The notes: a model not told the origin generated them from the sequence alone. 64,000 nucleotides of DNA from Photobacterium angustum (GCF_002954615.1 NZ_MSCJ01000003.1:1364001-1428000); one strand, 5' to 3'; shown: positions 28,551 to 36,842, numbered from the stretch's first letter. Numbers and translations are program-made.

Positions 28551-29525
28551 TTATCGCAACACTTGCTGCTTATCCCATGAAACACGCTTTTGGATCATGA
28601 GCATTAATCTATCGAGCATTAAGCCAATAAAACCAATCATCACCACCGCAACCATAATTCGGCTTAACGATGCTGCACTGCCATTCTGAAACTCGTCCCA
28701 TACAAACTTGCCTAATCCCGGATTTTGCGCGAGCATTTCTGCGGCAATAAGTACCATCCATGCGATACCAATTGATAATCTTAAGCCGGTAAAAATCATG
28801 GGAATTGCAGAGGGCAAAACAATCGTTCGGATATGCTGCCAATAAGATAAACGCAATACTCGACTCACATTGACTAAATCTTTATCAACATTCGTTACGC
28901 CAACGGCCGTATTAATTAAGGTTGGCCATAAACTGCATAAGGTGACGGTAAGCATTGAATTAAGAAAGGATTTTGCGACTAACGGATCTTTCGTTACGTA
29001 ACTTGCACTTACTACCATGGTCACTAAAGGCAACCATGCCAATGGTGAAACAGGTTTTAATAATTGAATAATAGGGTTAAACGCCATGTATAACTTGTGA
29101 TTGAGTCCAAGCACTAACCCCAATGGGATCGCAATAACGGATGCTAAAATAAAGCCACAAGCAACGGTCACTAAACTGGTGACTATTTGATCAAAGAATG
29201 TCGCTTTCCCCGTGTAAGCACGCATTTTAATCTTGGCATCAGGATCAGTGGCTAATTTTTTAGCATTACGTTCTTCCTGACGATCATAGAAAGCCTGCTC
29301 TTTTTCTCCCTCTTGCAGGTGATCTTCAACCAGTAACACAAACTGTTCAGCAGTTTGCACAGGTCCCGGTAATGAACCAAGTGAAGTTTTTACTTGTAGT
29401 GCAGAAAAGTGCCAAATCACGACAAAAAACAAGATACCTAATATAGGTAGTAACCATTCGGTTGAGCGTTTTAACATGACTTTTTGCTCGGGTAATTGTT
29501 TAAGAAAACTAATCGTTGCTGACAT
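28551..29525 (-). CDS. nrtB: nitrate ABC transporter permease
   Basis: A 324-residue inner-membrane permease. A first helix (LLPILGILFFVVIWHFSAL) is followed by a hydrophilic stretch (about 65-120), then the BPD_transp_1 domain with the EAA-loop region ALRLSYWQHIRTIVLPSAIP. It forms the nitrate channel with NrtD and takes substrate from NrtA. A 9-base gap to nrtA supports co-transcription. Confidence 0.9.
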   Translation of the reverse strand: MSATISFLKQLPEQKVMLKRSTEWLLPILGILFFVVIWHFSALQVKTSLGSLPGPVQTAEQFVLLVEDHLQEGEKEQAFYDRQEERNAKKLATDPDAKIKMRAYTGKATFFDQIVTSLVTVACGFILASVIAIPLGLVLGLNHKLYMAFNPIIQLLKPVSPLAWLPLVTMVVSASYVTKDPLVAKSFLNSMLTVTLCSLWPTLINTAVGVTNVDKDLVNVSRVLRLSYWQHIRTIVLPSAIPMIFTGLRLSIGIAWMVLIAAEMLAQNPGLGKFVWDEFQNGSAASLSRIMVAVVMIGFIGLMLDRLMLMIQKRVSWDKQQVLR

Positions 29526-29534
29526 GATCTCTCC

Positions 29535-30926
29535 TTAGATCTGCTGATCGCCTTTTAAGCCAATCGAAAATTGCTCGAGATACGCATTAGGGCTACGTCC
29601 GTCATAGGTAATATTGTCAATGAAATGATTATGAGGAGGGCGAAAACCCGTTTCGTTATCGACGTCTGAAAAATCTGATTGCTTCATCAGGCCGTCTGAA
29701 ATCAGCGCATTAACTGCTAATCGATAAATATCAGGACGATAAACTTGTTTGGCGATATCGATATACCAGCTATCAGGTTTTGCTTGTGGTATTTGTCCCC
29801 AGCGACGCATTTGGGTTAATGACCAAACAGCATCACTGTAATAAGGGTAAGTTGCGTTATAACGAAAGAACACGTTGAAATCGGGTGCAGGTCTAATATC
29901 ACCAGCCTCATATTCAAAGCTCCCTGTCATGCTATTCGCTATTACCTTTTCATCTGCCCCTACATACTCACTACGAGCAAGTATCTTTGAAGCCTCAGCA
30001 CGATTCTCATTTCCATTATGATCAAGCCACGCCGCCGCACGAATTAAGGCTTTAACTAAACGAATATGCGTATTAGGGTTTTCTTTCGCCCATGATTCCG
30101 TCACACCAAAGACTTTCTCTGGGTTATTCTTCCAAATATCATTATCAGCAATGATCGGTACACCAATTTTTTTCGCTACCGCTTGTTGGTTCCAAGGTTC
30201 ACCAACGCTATATCCTTGAATTGTTCCTGCTTCCATAGTGGCTGGCATTTGCGGTGGTGGCGTGACATTAAGTAAGATTTCAGCTTCACGTTGGCCACTG
30301 TTATCGCCTTTTTCAGGGGCATAAAAACCAGGATTGATCCCAGCGGCTGCTAACCAATAACGTAATTCGTAGTTATGGGTTGATACAGGGAAAACCATAC
30401 CCATTTGAAATGGCTTTCCGGTATCTTTGTAATGTTCCAGTACAGGCTTTAACGCTTCAGCTTTAATCGGATGGATAACTTTTCCATTCTCATCAACCGG
30501 TAATTGTGGCTTAATTTGTTGCCATACTTCATTGGAAACAGTGATCGCGTTACCATTTAGATCCATGCTAAATGCCGTAATTATCGGTGCTTTGGTACCA
30601 ATACCGATTGTTGCACCGAGAGGTTGACCTGCCAGCATATGCGCGCCATCTAACTCGCCATCAATCACGCGATCAAGTAGCACCTTCCAATTCGCTTGAG
30701 CTTCTAGTGAGACATACAAGCCTTCGTCTTCGAAATAGCCCTTCTCATAAGCAATAGCCAGCGGTGCCATATCCGTAAGTTTAATAAAGCCTAGTTTTAG
30801 TTCTTCTTTCTCAGGCTCTCCTAACACCAACGGCGATGCATTGACCGTTAACGCCCCAAACAGCAAAACAGATAAACTGACGCCGTACGATTTTTTGATG
30901 AGCTGCATGAGTCCTTTTATAGCCAT
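29535..30926 (-). CDS. nrtA: nitrate-binding periplasmic protein (NrtA/NasF-like)
   Basis: A 463-residue solute-binding protein for nitrate. The N-terminal export signal ([12 protein letters not shown]) ends near residue 30. The mature part has the NrtA/CmpA fold: [40 protein letters not shown], then [16 protein letters not shown]. The signal peptide argues against it being the cytoplasmic nitrate sensor NasS, which is otherwise similar. It is the first gene of the transport/nitrite operon, 20 bases after an attenuator terminator. AGGA precedes the ATG. Confidence 0.9.
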   Translation of the reverse strand: MAIKGLMQLIKKSYGVSLSVLLFGALTVNASPLVLGEPEKEELKLGFIKLTDMAPLAIAYEKGYFEDEGLYVSLEAQANWKVLLDRVIDGELDGAHMLAGQPLGATIGIGTKAPIITAFSMDLNGNAITVSNEVWQQIKPQLPVDENGKVIHPIKAEALKPVLEHYKDTGKPFQMGMVFPVSTHNYELRYWLAAAGINPGFYAPEKGDNSGQREAEILLNVTPPPQMPATMEAGTIQGYSVGEPWNQQAVAKKIGVPIIADNDIWKNNPEKVFGVTESWAKENPNTHIRLVKALIRAAAWLDHNGNENRAEASKILARSEYVGADEKVIANSMTGSFEYEAGDIRPAPDFNVFFRYNATYPYYSDAVWSLTQMRRWGQIPQAKPDSWYIDIAKQVYRPDIYRLAVNALISDGLMKQSDFSDVDNETGFRPPHNHFIDNITYDGRSPNAYLEQFSIGLKGDQQI

Positions 30927-30945
30927 AATATTTCCTACCCAACTT

Positions 30946-30985
30946 AAAAATAAAAGCCACTGCTTCGGTTAAGAAACAGTGGCTT
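30946..30985 (-). terminator. attenuator terminator in the nrtA leader
   Basis: On the minus strand a 9-bp stem (AAGCCACTG / CAGTGGCTT) with a 14-base loop is followed by TTTTATTTTT, between the promoter and nrtA. A terminator in that place only makes sense as a regulated one. Its 5' arm overlaps the ANTAR-type hairpin at 30980-30993, so the two folds exclude each other. Confidence 0.85.
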
Positions 30986-30993
30986 CGGTGCCA
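30980..30993 (-). promoter_or_regulatory. ANTAR-target hairpin (P2-like) of the nrtA operon
   Basis: The minus-strand RNA folds as UGGC-ACCGAA-GCCA: a 4-bp stem closing a six-base loop with A at position 1 and G at position 4. That is the loop rule of ANTAR-binding RNAs. The 3' arm is part of the terminator 5' arm, so ANTAR binding would block termination. A matching first hairpin with the same loop rule is not clear; UACC-AUGAA-GGUA at 31001-31013 is the nearest candidate, but its loop has five bases. Confidence 0.65.
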
Positions 30994-31065
30994 TCCCAAG
31001 TACCTTCATGGTAGCTATGGATTTTTATCGCTCTCATCGGTTATTCAAGTGCGACCAAAAATTTT

Positions 31066-31095
31066 GTGTAAGTGATGCGGTTGCACAACTTACAC
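31066..31095 (-). promoter_or_regulatory. hairpin near the 5' end of the nrtA leader
   Basis: A perfect 8-bp inverted repeat, GTGTAAGT / ACTTACAC. The stem can be continued inward by GUGC/GCAU around an AACC loop. It starts where the transcript from the sigma-54 candidate would begin. It may stabilise or regulate the leader RNA, or be a DNA operator. Confidence 0.45.
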
Positions 31096-31103
31096 ATTAA
31101 TTA

Positions 31104-31121
31104 ATCCATCATTTATGCCAA
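31104..31121 (-). promoter_or_regulatory. candidate sigma-54 promoter of the nrtA operon
   Basis: The minus strand has TTGGCA-TAAATGA-TGGA. The -24 element TGGCA is perfect and the spacing is right, but the -12 GC is GG here. The expected start site is near 31093, about 108 bases from the NtrC-like site. Confidence 0.5.
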
Positions 31122-31192
31122 TTTTTTTAAAATCGTAAAAAACATTAAAAACAGCTAGTTACGAAGTTTCGATTATTTGTTTTATTAATATT

Positions 31193-31209
31193 TGCCTTAA
31201 TATGGTGCA
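31193..31209. promoter_or_regulatory. candidate NtrC site upstream of nrtA
   Basis: TGCCTTAATATGGTGCA agrees with the NtrC consensus TGCACCAWWWTGGTGCA in 14 of 17 positions by hand count, with one half-site complete. Its distance from the promoter is what is usual for NtrC enhancers. Confidence 0.5.
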
Positions 31210-31249
31210 GGTCGCACCAGATAAGTAACAGATAACAAAGTAAATAAAG

Positions 31250-31825
31250 CTAATATTGTTCGGTTTTCTGTAATGTTGAGATTAAGTTTCTCGCTATTTT
31301 CACCATCGGCAAACCATTATCCATCGCCGCTTTTCGTAGTGCGTCATGAGCTTGATTTTCATTAAGACCATGGTGCTTTTGGAGTAAGCCTTTCGCTTTA
31401 TCGATCCATTTTTTATCCATGATTTTTTGCTCTAAATCTGCAATTTCCTGCGTCAGTTTTATTTGGTTATCACGTACTTGTTTTGCTCGCCCAATCCACG
31501 TTTCAAACTCGCAGTCAACCGTTGATGGCAATAATAAATACCCTTCAGGATCTGGTAATATATTGAAAGTATTAATATTAAACTTACGAATAAAAACAAT
31601 AAGCGGCGTACTATTTAAAGAAGTGAGTTTAATGATCTCTTTTAATTCAGCACAAGGCTGTAGCCATGAGGTCACAATAGTAGCGTCAGGATATTGCGAT
31701 AACATCCCAGCTAATTGATTAAACTTAACCTCGATAACAACGCGGAAATCAATGGCAACACGCTGCGCTATTTTGCTTTGTTCTTCTTGGCTGTCGCTGC
31801 AAATAATAATAGGGATAACTGACAT
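31250..31825 (-). CDS. nasT: ANTAR-domain antiterminator (NasT-like)
   Basis: A 191-residue RNA-binding regulator. Residues about 5-120 form a receiver-like domain, but the phosphoacceptor position at the end of beta-3 (DATIVTSWLQP) has Ser instead of Asp, so it is a pseudo-receiver. A coiled linker (about 120-140) leads to a C-terminal ANTAR domain (KKWIDKAKGLLQKHHGLNEN, then AHDALRKAAMDNGLPMVKIA). ANTAR proteins bind hexaloop hairpins and prevent termination. It sits between the two nitrate operons, each preceded by such a leader. There is no NIT domain as in NasR and no cytoplasmic NasS partner nearby, so how nitrate is sensed is open. Confidence 0.88.
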   Translation of the reverse strand: MSVIPIIICSDSQEEQSKIAQRVAIDFRVVIEVKFNQLAGMLSQYPDATIVTSWLQPCAELKEIIKLTSLNSTPLIVFIRKFNINTFNILPDPEGYLLLPSTVDCEFETWIGRAKQVRDNQIKLTQEIADLEQKIMDKKWIDKAKGLLQKHHGLNENQAHDALRKAAMDNGLPMVKIARNLISTLQKTEQY

Positions 31826-31949
31826 AATCTTTCCTTGATAACAACGTCTTTCTATACAAGTGGTTATTTTCCTATTACGTACACTGCAATTAGACTGCCA
31901 ACTCTAAAAACATAACTATTAATAAATGTATTTATTTAAAATCAGCCCC

Positions 31950-32837
31950 TTAAAGCAAACACACTTGCTCAGTTAATTGCCTTGCTGTGCGCTGTAACTG
32001 CTCACGTAACGCCACCACATCACCGATGATGATCAAGGCTGGGGATTCACCTTTAAGGTCTTCGGCTAATGCCGCGAGTCCTTTAAGTTGTTCAATATAG
32101 ACAGCTTGATTAACGGAGCAGCCATGACAGATCACAGCAACAGGCGTCTCTTCACTTAACTTGGCCTCAGTCAATTGGTTTTGTATCTGTTGTGCTTTCT
32201 CTAGCCCCATATAAAACACTAAAGTTTGCCCATTCGCGACAAGTTGCGACCACGCATTAAAAGCCCCAGTTGCTACATGTCCTGTGACTAAGGTAACGGA
32301 ACGCGAAACTTCACGGTGAGTAAGAGGAATACCAGCAGAAGCCGCGCAGCCAATCGCGGCAGTAATACCTGGAATGAACTCATAATTAATATTTGCATCC
32401 ACCAAGGCTAAGGCTTCTTCTCCTCCTCGTCCGAAAATCAAAGGATCGCCTCCTTTAATTCTCACCACGTACTGTCCTTTAAGTGCTTCTGATATCAAGA
32501 TCTGATTAATTTCCTCTTGCGATAAACTCGGTTTACCACAACGCTTACCCACATAAATGTGGATAGCTTCAGGGTTGGCTAACGCAATAATATCTTGGCT
32601 AACTAAACGGTCATAAACGACAACATCGGCTTGCTCAAGTGCGCGTAATGCTTTTATCGTTAATAAATCAGGATCGCTCGGGCCTGCTCCCACTAAACTT
32701 ACAAATCCGCGATCAGGCTTACGACTTGTCGATGAAAGCGGTCTCAGTACCTTTTTATACCCCTGATCGTCATGAGGCTGGAATCGGCTTTTTAATACTT
32801 GTTTAGCGGTACGTTTGATTGTTGAAAAATCATCCAT
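31950..32837 (-). CDS. cobA: uroporphyrinogen-III C-methyltransferase
   Basis: A 295-residue SUMT enzyme that methylates uroporphyrinogen III twice with SAM to precorrin-2, the siroheme precursor needed by NirB. Motifs: VSLVGAGPSDPDLLTIKALR (usually GPGDPD, here Ser), VVYDRLVS, VRIKGGDPLIFGRGGEEA and PGITAAIGCAASAGIPLTHR. An extra N-terminal stretch of about 40 residues precedes the catalytic domain. The CysG dehydrogenase/chelatase domain is not present. I start at ATG 32837 because AAGGA lies 7 bases upstream; the ATG at 32852, touching the nasA stop, lacks a ribosome site. It is co-transcribed with nasA. Confidence 0.92.
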   Translation of the reverse strand: MDDFSTIKRTAKQVLKSRFQPHDDQGYKKVLRPLSSTSRKPDRGFVSLVGAGPSDPDLLTIKALRALEQADVVVYDRLVSQDIIALANPEAIHIYVGKRCGKPSLSQEEINQILISEALKGQYVVRIKGGDPLIFGRGGEEALALVDANINYEFIPGITAAIGCAASAGIPLTHREVSRSVTLVTGHVATGAFNAWSQLVANGQTLVFYMGLEKAQQIQNQLTEAKLSEETPVAVICHGCSVNQAVYIEQLKGLAALAEDLKGESPALIIIGDVVALREQLQRTARQLTEQVCLL

Positions 32838-32852
32838 GATTTCATCCTTCAT

Positions 32853-35552
32853 TTATAATTGAACAGTTGGAATAAGTTGCTGACTTTCAAAAAAATGTCG
32901 TTCAACTTGAGGTAGGCAAGTACCACAATTAGTACCGCATTTTAATTGCTTAGTAAGATCGGATAATGATGTGATGTTATTGGTGACAATCGCTTGCTCA
33001 ATCATCAGATCCGTAATTTGAAAACAACTACAGACAAGCGTTTGTTTACTATGCTGACAACCTAGAGCTTCAAGCACATCAGTCATCACAAAGGGTTGAT
33101 TAACACTGTTTACAAGAGTCGTCATATCAACATTAATTGGCTGATTACTAAAAAGATGGATCGCCGTAATATTCAATTTAACATCAGGGTTAATAACCTT
33201 GGCTAATTGCACTAAGGCAAACCCCCACTTTTGTTCTACTAATAAATACTGCTGTTTAGATCCAGATAAAGATCGCAATAGCGCCGTTTTGTCTAAGCAA
33301 GCCATACCTGCATATCGCCAAATCCCTTTCTGCTGATAATGTGCATTCTGGTACGTTTGGAAACTGGCATATTCATAATCCAATTGTGCTGGAATATCCC
33401 CTAGTGACACGCCATGAAATTCCATCGAGATCGGTGTTAGTTTTACTTGTGCGGACTTAAAACTTGGTTGACCCGAAATAGGATCACAAGCCACAATCAC
33501 ACTTTGATTGATAGCCGATTTCGCACCGTATTTCCCAGCCCAATGCATAGACATAAACACTTGCTGCTGACTAAGTGTCGAATCAAAAACAACCCGAGCA
33601 AGGTGTTTATTCAAACCTTGATAGCTCTCAAGCGATTCAATACAAACAAAGTCACCATCAACTAACCCAACATGTTTTGCACAGGTTGGATGAATGTAAA
33701 GACTCGGCTCGACTTCAGACTGTGCCAATACTGGAACATGCCCAGTTCGTGTCATGGTATGCCATTGATCACGTTGTCGACCAGTGTTAAGCCAGAAGAT
33801 CGATTGAGAGGAATCTTGCGCTAACATCACATTTGACAACGTGTTTTCAGTTGGTGAAGGCGTAACGACTAATTGGGCCTTTCTGGTTGGAGTCGAGAAT
33901 AAAGGAAGGTCATTGTGTTGTTCAAATACGCCATTACTGGTCGAATTGAGGGGCCATTGCTGCGGCTGCCACGTTTGATAATCATCATCGCTAAGCAATG
34001 CTAAACATGAAATATCAAATAACAAGTCAGTGCTATTGTTAATACCACTCAAAGCGGCATGTTCACGAAAAATATCGGCTTCTGATTGATAATCAAACGC
34101 TTTGCTAAAACCTAACTGCTTCGCCACATCACATATAATTTGCCAATCGGCTTTGACCTCACCAGGCATTGCTGTAAATGCCCGTTGTCGACTCATCATA
34201 CGCTCTGAGTTTGTCACCATGCCTGATTTTTCACCCCATGCAGCTGCTGGTAATAAGCAATCTGCATACGCTGCTGTATCTGATTCAGGTGTAATATCAG
34301 AGACAATCACATATTCACACTTTTCTAATACTCGGCGTACTTGCTCGTTATCTGGCATTGAAATCACAGGGTTAGTTGCCATGATCCACAACACGCGGAT
34401 ATCACCGTTTTCTACGCTTTTAAATAAATCGACCGCTTTATGCCCTGCCGTTGTTGCGATATTAGGCGCTTGCCAAAACGCTTTAACTTGCGAAATTGAA
34501 GTCTCATCAAAGCCACGATGAACGGCGAGTTGATTAGCAAGCCCCCCAACTTCTCTTCCTCCCATCGCATTAGGCTGGCCTGTTATAGAAAAAGGACCAC
34601 AACCTTGTTTGGCCATTTTTCCACTAACTAAATGGCTGTTAATAATGCTATTGGCTTTATCTGTACCACAACTTGCTTGATTCACCCCTTGGCAAAACAC
34701 AGTTACAGCACGCGGCGCTTCCTTCATCCACTGGTAAAATGTTGCTAGTTGCTCAATCGCAATGCCACTACTTCGACTTACTTCAAGCAATGAATATTTA
34801 TCTTTCATTACCTCTTGCTGTAATGCATCAAAACCTTCAGTTACCTGAGCAATAAAATCACGATCAATAGCGTTGTTTTCTATAAGGTAACGAATTAATC
34901 CATTGTAAATATCAATATCAGTATCATTGGCCAATGCTAAATGTAAATCCGCTTGTTCTGCTGTTGCCGTTTTACGCGGATCTATCACCACAATTTTTAA
35001 TAATGGATTTTGTTTTTTTGCTTGTTGAATACGTTTAAAAACAATGGGGTGAGTCCACGCTAAATTAGAGCCCACCAGCACAATTAAGTCCGTATTGTCT
35101 AAATCGCTATAATTGGTAGCAACGATATCTTCACCGAATGCTCGGTTATGTGCAGCAACAGCAGAAGCCATACATAACCGAGAATTTGTATCGACATGGC
35201 TACTACCAATAAAGCCTTTCATTAATTTATTGGCAACATAATAGTCTTCCGTCAATAACTGACCTGATAAGTACATACCAATGGCTTCAGGACCGGATTC
35301 TGCTATCACACGGCTAATGGTTTCAGCTATTTGACTTGTTGCCTGATCCCACTCGACAACCTCTCCTTTAATTTGAGGATATAACAATCGATTAGGTTGG
35401 CTCATACTGGCTGCGAGTGACGAACCTTTTACACAAAGTGCACCACGATTTGTTGGGTGAGATACATCACCAATAATCTCAGACTGCTTTGTTACAACGC
35501 CACAGCCAACACCACAATATGGGCATGCTGATTTAATTCCTTGGCTAATCAT
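32853..35552 (-). CDS. nasA: assimilatory nitrate reductase catalytic subunit
   Basis: An 899-residue cytoplasmic molybdoenzyme that reduces nitrate to nitrite. The N-terminal 4Fe-4S cysteines are C10, C13, C17 and C40 (ACPYCGVGCGVV, then GALCVKG). The bis-MGD domains follow (VDTNSRLCMASAVAAH; GANSLAWTHP-type NLAWTHPIVF). A C-terminal BFD-like [2Fe-2S] domain has CSC near 840 and CGTNCGTC near 870, as in the long NasA type that takes electrons from a separate reductase. No NasC/NasB reductase gene is adjacent. It is the first gene of nasA-cobA, preceded by a terminator/antiterminator leader. A GGAAGGG ribosome site precedes the ATG. Confidence 0.95.
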   Translation of the reverse strand: MISQGIKSACPYCGVGCGVVTKQSEIIGDVSHPTNRGALCVKGSSLAASMSQPNRLLYPQIKGEVVEWDQATSQIAETISRVIAESGPEAIGMYLSGQLLTEDYYVANKLMKGFIGSSHVDTNSRLCMASAVAAHNRAFGEDIVATNYSDLDNTDLIVLVGSNLAWTHPIVFKRIQQAKKQNPLLKIVVIDPRKTATAEQADLHLALANDTDIDIYNGLIRYLIENNAIDRDFIAQVTEGFDALQQEVMKDKYSLLEVSRSSGIAIEQLATFYQWMKEAPRAVTVFCQGVNQASCGTDKANSIINSHLVSGKMAKQGCGPFSITGQPNAMGGREVGGLANQLAVHRGFDETSISQVKAFWQAPNIATTAGHKAVDLFKSVENGDIRVLWIMATNPVISMPDNEQVRRVLEKCEYVIVSDITPESDTAAYADCLLPAAAWGEKSGMVTNSERMMSRQRAFTAMPGEVKADWQIICDVAKQLGFSKAFDYQSEADIFREHAALSGINNSTDLLFDISCLALLSDDDYQTWQPQQWPLNSTSNGVFEQHNDLPLFSTPTRKAQLVVTPSPTENTLSNVMLAQDSSQSIFWLNTGRQRDQWHTMTRTGHVPVLAQSEVEPSLYIHPTCAKHVGLVDGDFVCIESLESYQGLNKHLARVVFDSTLSQQQVFMSMHWAGKYGAKSAINQSVIVACDPISGQPSFKSAQVKLTPISMEFHGVSLGDIPAQLDYEYASFQTYQNAHYQQKGIWRYAGMACLDKTALLRSLSGSKQQYLLVEQKWGFALVQLAKVINPDVKLNITAIHLFSNQPINVDMTTLVNSVNQPFVMTDVLEALGCQHSKQTLVCSCFQITDLMIEQAIVTNNITSLSDLTKQLKCGTNCGTCLPQVERHFFESQQLIPTVQL

Positions 35553-35586
35553 CCCTTCCCCTTAACAATATCGCACTGCCACTGAA

Positions 35587-35621
35587 ATAAAAAAAACGCT
35601 TATCCCGGGAAGAGATAAGCG
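35587..35621 (-). terminator. attenuator terminator in the nasA leader
   Basis: The minus strand has CGCTTATC, a 9-base loop and GATAAGCG followed by eight T. It lies 35 bases upstream of the nasA ATG, downstream of the sigma-54 candidate. Its 5' arm overlaps the ANTAR-type hairpin at 35616-35631. Confidence 0.87.
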
Positions 35622-35631
35622 CCAATGCTTA
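35616..35631 (-). promoter_or_regulatory. ANTAR-target hairpin (P2-like) of the nasA operon
   Basis: The minus-strand RNA folds as UAAGC-AUUGGC-GCUUA: a 5-bp stem with a six-base loop carrying A1 and G4. The 3' arm is the terminator 5' arm, so the two structures compete. The same logic and loop rule as in the nrtA leader, with a different stem sequence, is good evidence for a shared binding protein. Confidence 0.7.
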
Positions 35632-35658
35632 ACGTAATAGTGATGTGCAATAAGATTA

Positions 35659-35676
35659 ATGCAGTGAGTATGCCAA
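35659..35676 (-). promoter_or_regulatory. sigma-54 promoter of nasA
   Basis: Minus strand TTGGCATACTCACTGCAT has the -24 GG and the -12 GC separated by exactly ten bases, with TGGCA and TGCA around them. The predicted start is near 35649, which gives a leader of about 97 bases containing the hairpins. Confidence 0.7.
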
Positions 35677-35760
35677 CATGAAAAAATATAATATTACTAA
35701 TAAATAACAGTAAGTTAGTTACCATTCATTTGGTTTTTAAATTCTACCGTAAGTACCCAT

Positions 35761-35777
35761 AGCACCAATATAATGCT
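35761..35777. promoter_or_regulatory. candidate NtrC site upstream of nasA
   Basis: AGCACCAATATAATGCT matches the NtrC consensus in 13 of 17 positions by hand count, with GCACCA intact. It is about 120 bases upstream of the predicted start, just past the 3' end of the channel gene. Confidence 0.5.
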
Positions 35778-35798
35778 TCATTGCACAACGATGAGTCA

Positions 35799-36842
35799 TC
35801 AAGATACAGGCTCTGGCCACGTCATATCATCAACACGTTCATCCGCAATATAAAATAGACGAGTAGCAGGAGTAATAGGTTGGTTTAAAGGTGGATTGAC
35901 TTGAATGCCCTTACCATCTTCATAGGCAATAAGGATAGCATCGTGCTGATATTTAAAATGCTCAAACAATAACGCAAAGGTCGTTGGTTGTTGTGTCGTT
36001 GGGTAATCGATTGCATATTGAGTCATCCCCTTATCCGTACTCAATAGCTCTTGATGAAGCAAACTCGAACCCGGATCGACGGCTGATTTAGCAAGCATTT
36101 CAATCGCAACCGAAGGAATACATTCCGCATTAGGACAATGAAGCTTTAATAAATCGCTCAGTCCCTCATCATCAAAATAAGCCAGTAAGTGTGCATTTGG
36201 ATTACGACCTGCCGCAAATAATGCCGCAGTTAAGGTTATGTCATCATGTAGCGCATCAACAATAATACAACTAGCTTTATCTAGACTGGCTCTCGCCATT
36301 TCTTCTGCATTGGTATAGCTAGTGACACGGACAAATTCAATCTTATCAGGCATAGGGTTTTCGATTTCAGAACGCGTGCATAACACAATAGTGCGACGCC
36401 CTGCTTCTTCATGTAGTAACATTCGCAACATGCTAAGCGTTCGATTTTCATTCCAGCCCAACAGTAAAATATGCTGTTCCATTTGAAGACTCCTTTTTCC
36501 TAACATGCCACGTCGCCAAACGCTCACGAACAAGGTTGCTACCCGACCAACAACAATCGCAAATAGCCCTAAACCACCCGGAATAATAAATAGCGCAGCC
36601 ACCCATTTACCTAGTGCGGTTTCAGGGGAGTGATCGCCATAGCCCACGGTAGAAGCTGTTACGACTAAGTAATAAAAGAAAGTGGAGAAAGAACTACTTA
36701 ATTGTTTTTCACCCACAAGGAATAGTAGCAACCAACTTATTGCGATGTATAAACCCGTGATAACTGCAATATTTCGCCCAGTTAATTGAGAGAAATATTT
36801 TACCGTGATCCGTTGTAGGTATAACCACAGACCCATATTCAC
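35799..36842 (-). CDS. potassium channel protein with RCK-like domain
   Basis: A 347-residue inner-membrane channel subunit. Two transmembrane helices (VITGLYIAISWLLLFLVG and ALFIIPGGLGLFAIVVG) flank a pore with the K+ selectivity filter TVGYGD at about residues 64-69. The cytoplasmic part (from about 120) resembles a TrkA-N/RCK domain: HILLLGWNENRTLSMLRML, then CIIVDALHDDITLTAALFA. The usual GxGxxG dinucleotide loop is replaced by GWNENR, so NAD binding is doubtful. It is a single gene transcribed toward the nasA regulatory region. Confidence 0.88.
   Translation of the reverse strand: MNMGLWLYLQRITVKYFSQLTGRNIAVITGLYIAISWLLLFLVGEKQLSSSFSTFFYYLVVTASTVGYGDHSPETALGKWVAALFIIPGGLGLFAIVVGRVATLFVSVWRRGMLGKRSLQMEQHILLLGWNENRTLSMLRMLLHEEAGRRTIVLCTRSEIENPMPDKIEFVRVTSYTNAEEMARASLDKASCIIVDALHDDITLTAALFAAGRNPNAHLLAYFDDEGLSDLLKLHCPNAECIPSVAIEMLAKSAVDPGSSLLHQELLSTDKGMTQYAIDYPTTQQPTTFALLFEHFKYQHDAILIAYEDGKGIQVNPPLNQPITPATRLFYIADERVDDMTWPEPVS

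Noticed and set aside
31203..31219. TGGTGC-N5-GCACCA palindrome considered as a separate repressor operator
   Set aside because: Its left half is better explained as the intact half of the NtrC-like site at 31193-31209; the half-sites are in the opposite order to the NtrC consensus, so I do not claim a second site.
33447..34855. Several plus-strand frames inside nasA
   Set aside because: They are shadows of the nitrate reductase coding sequence.
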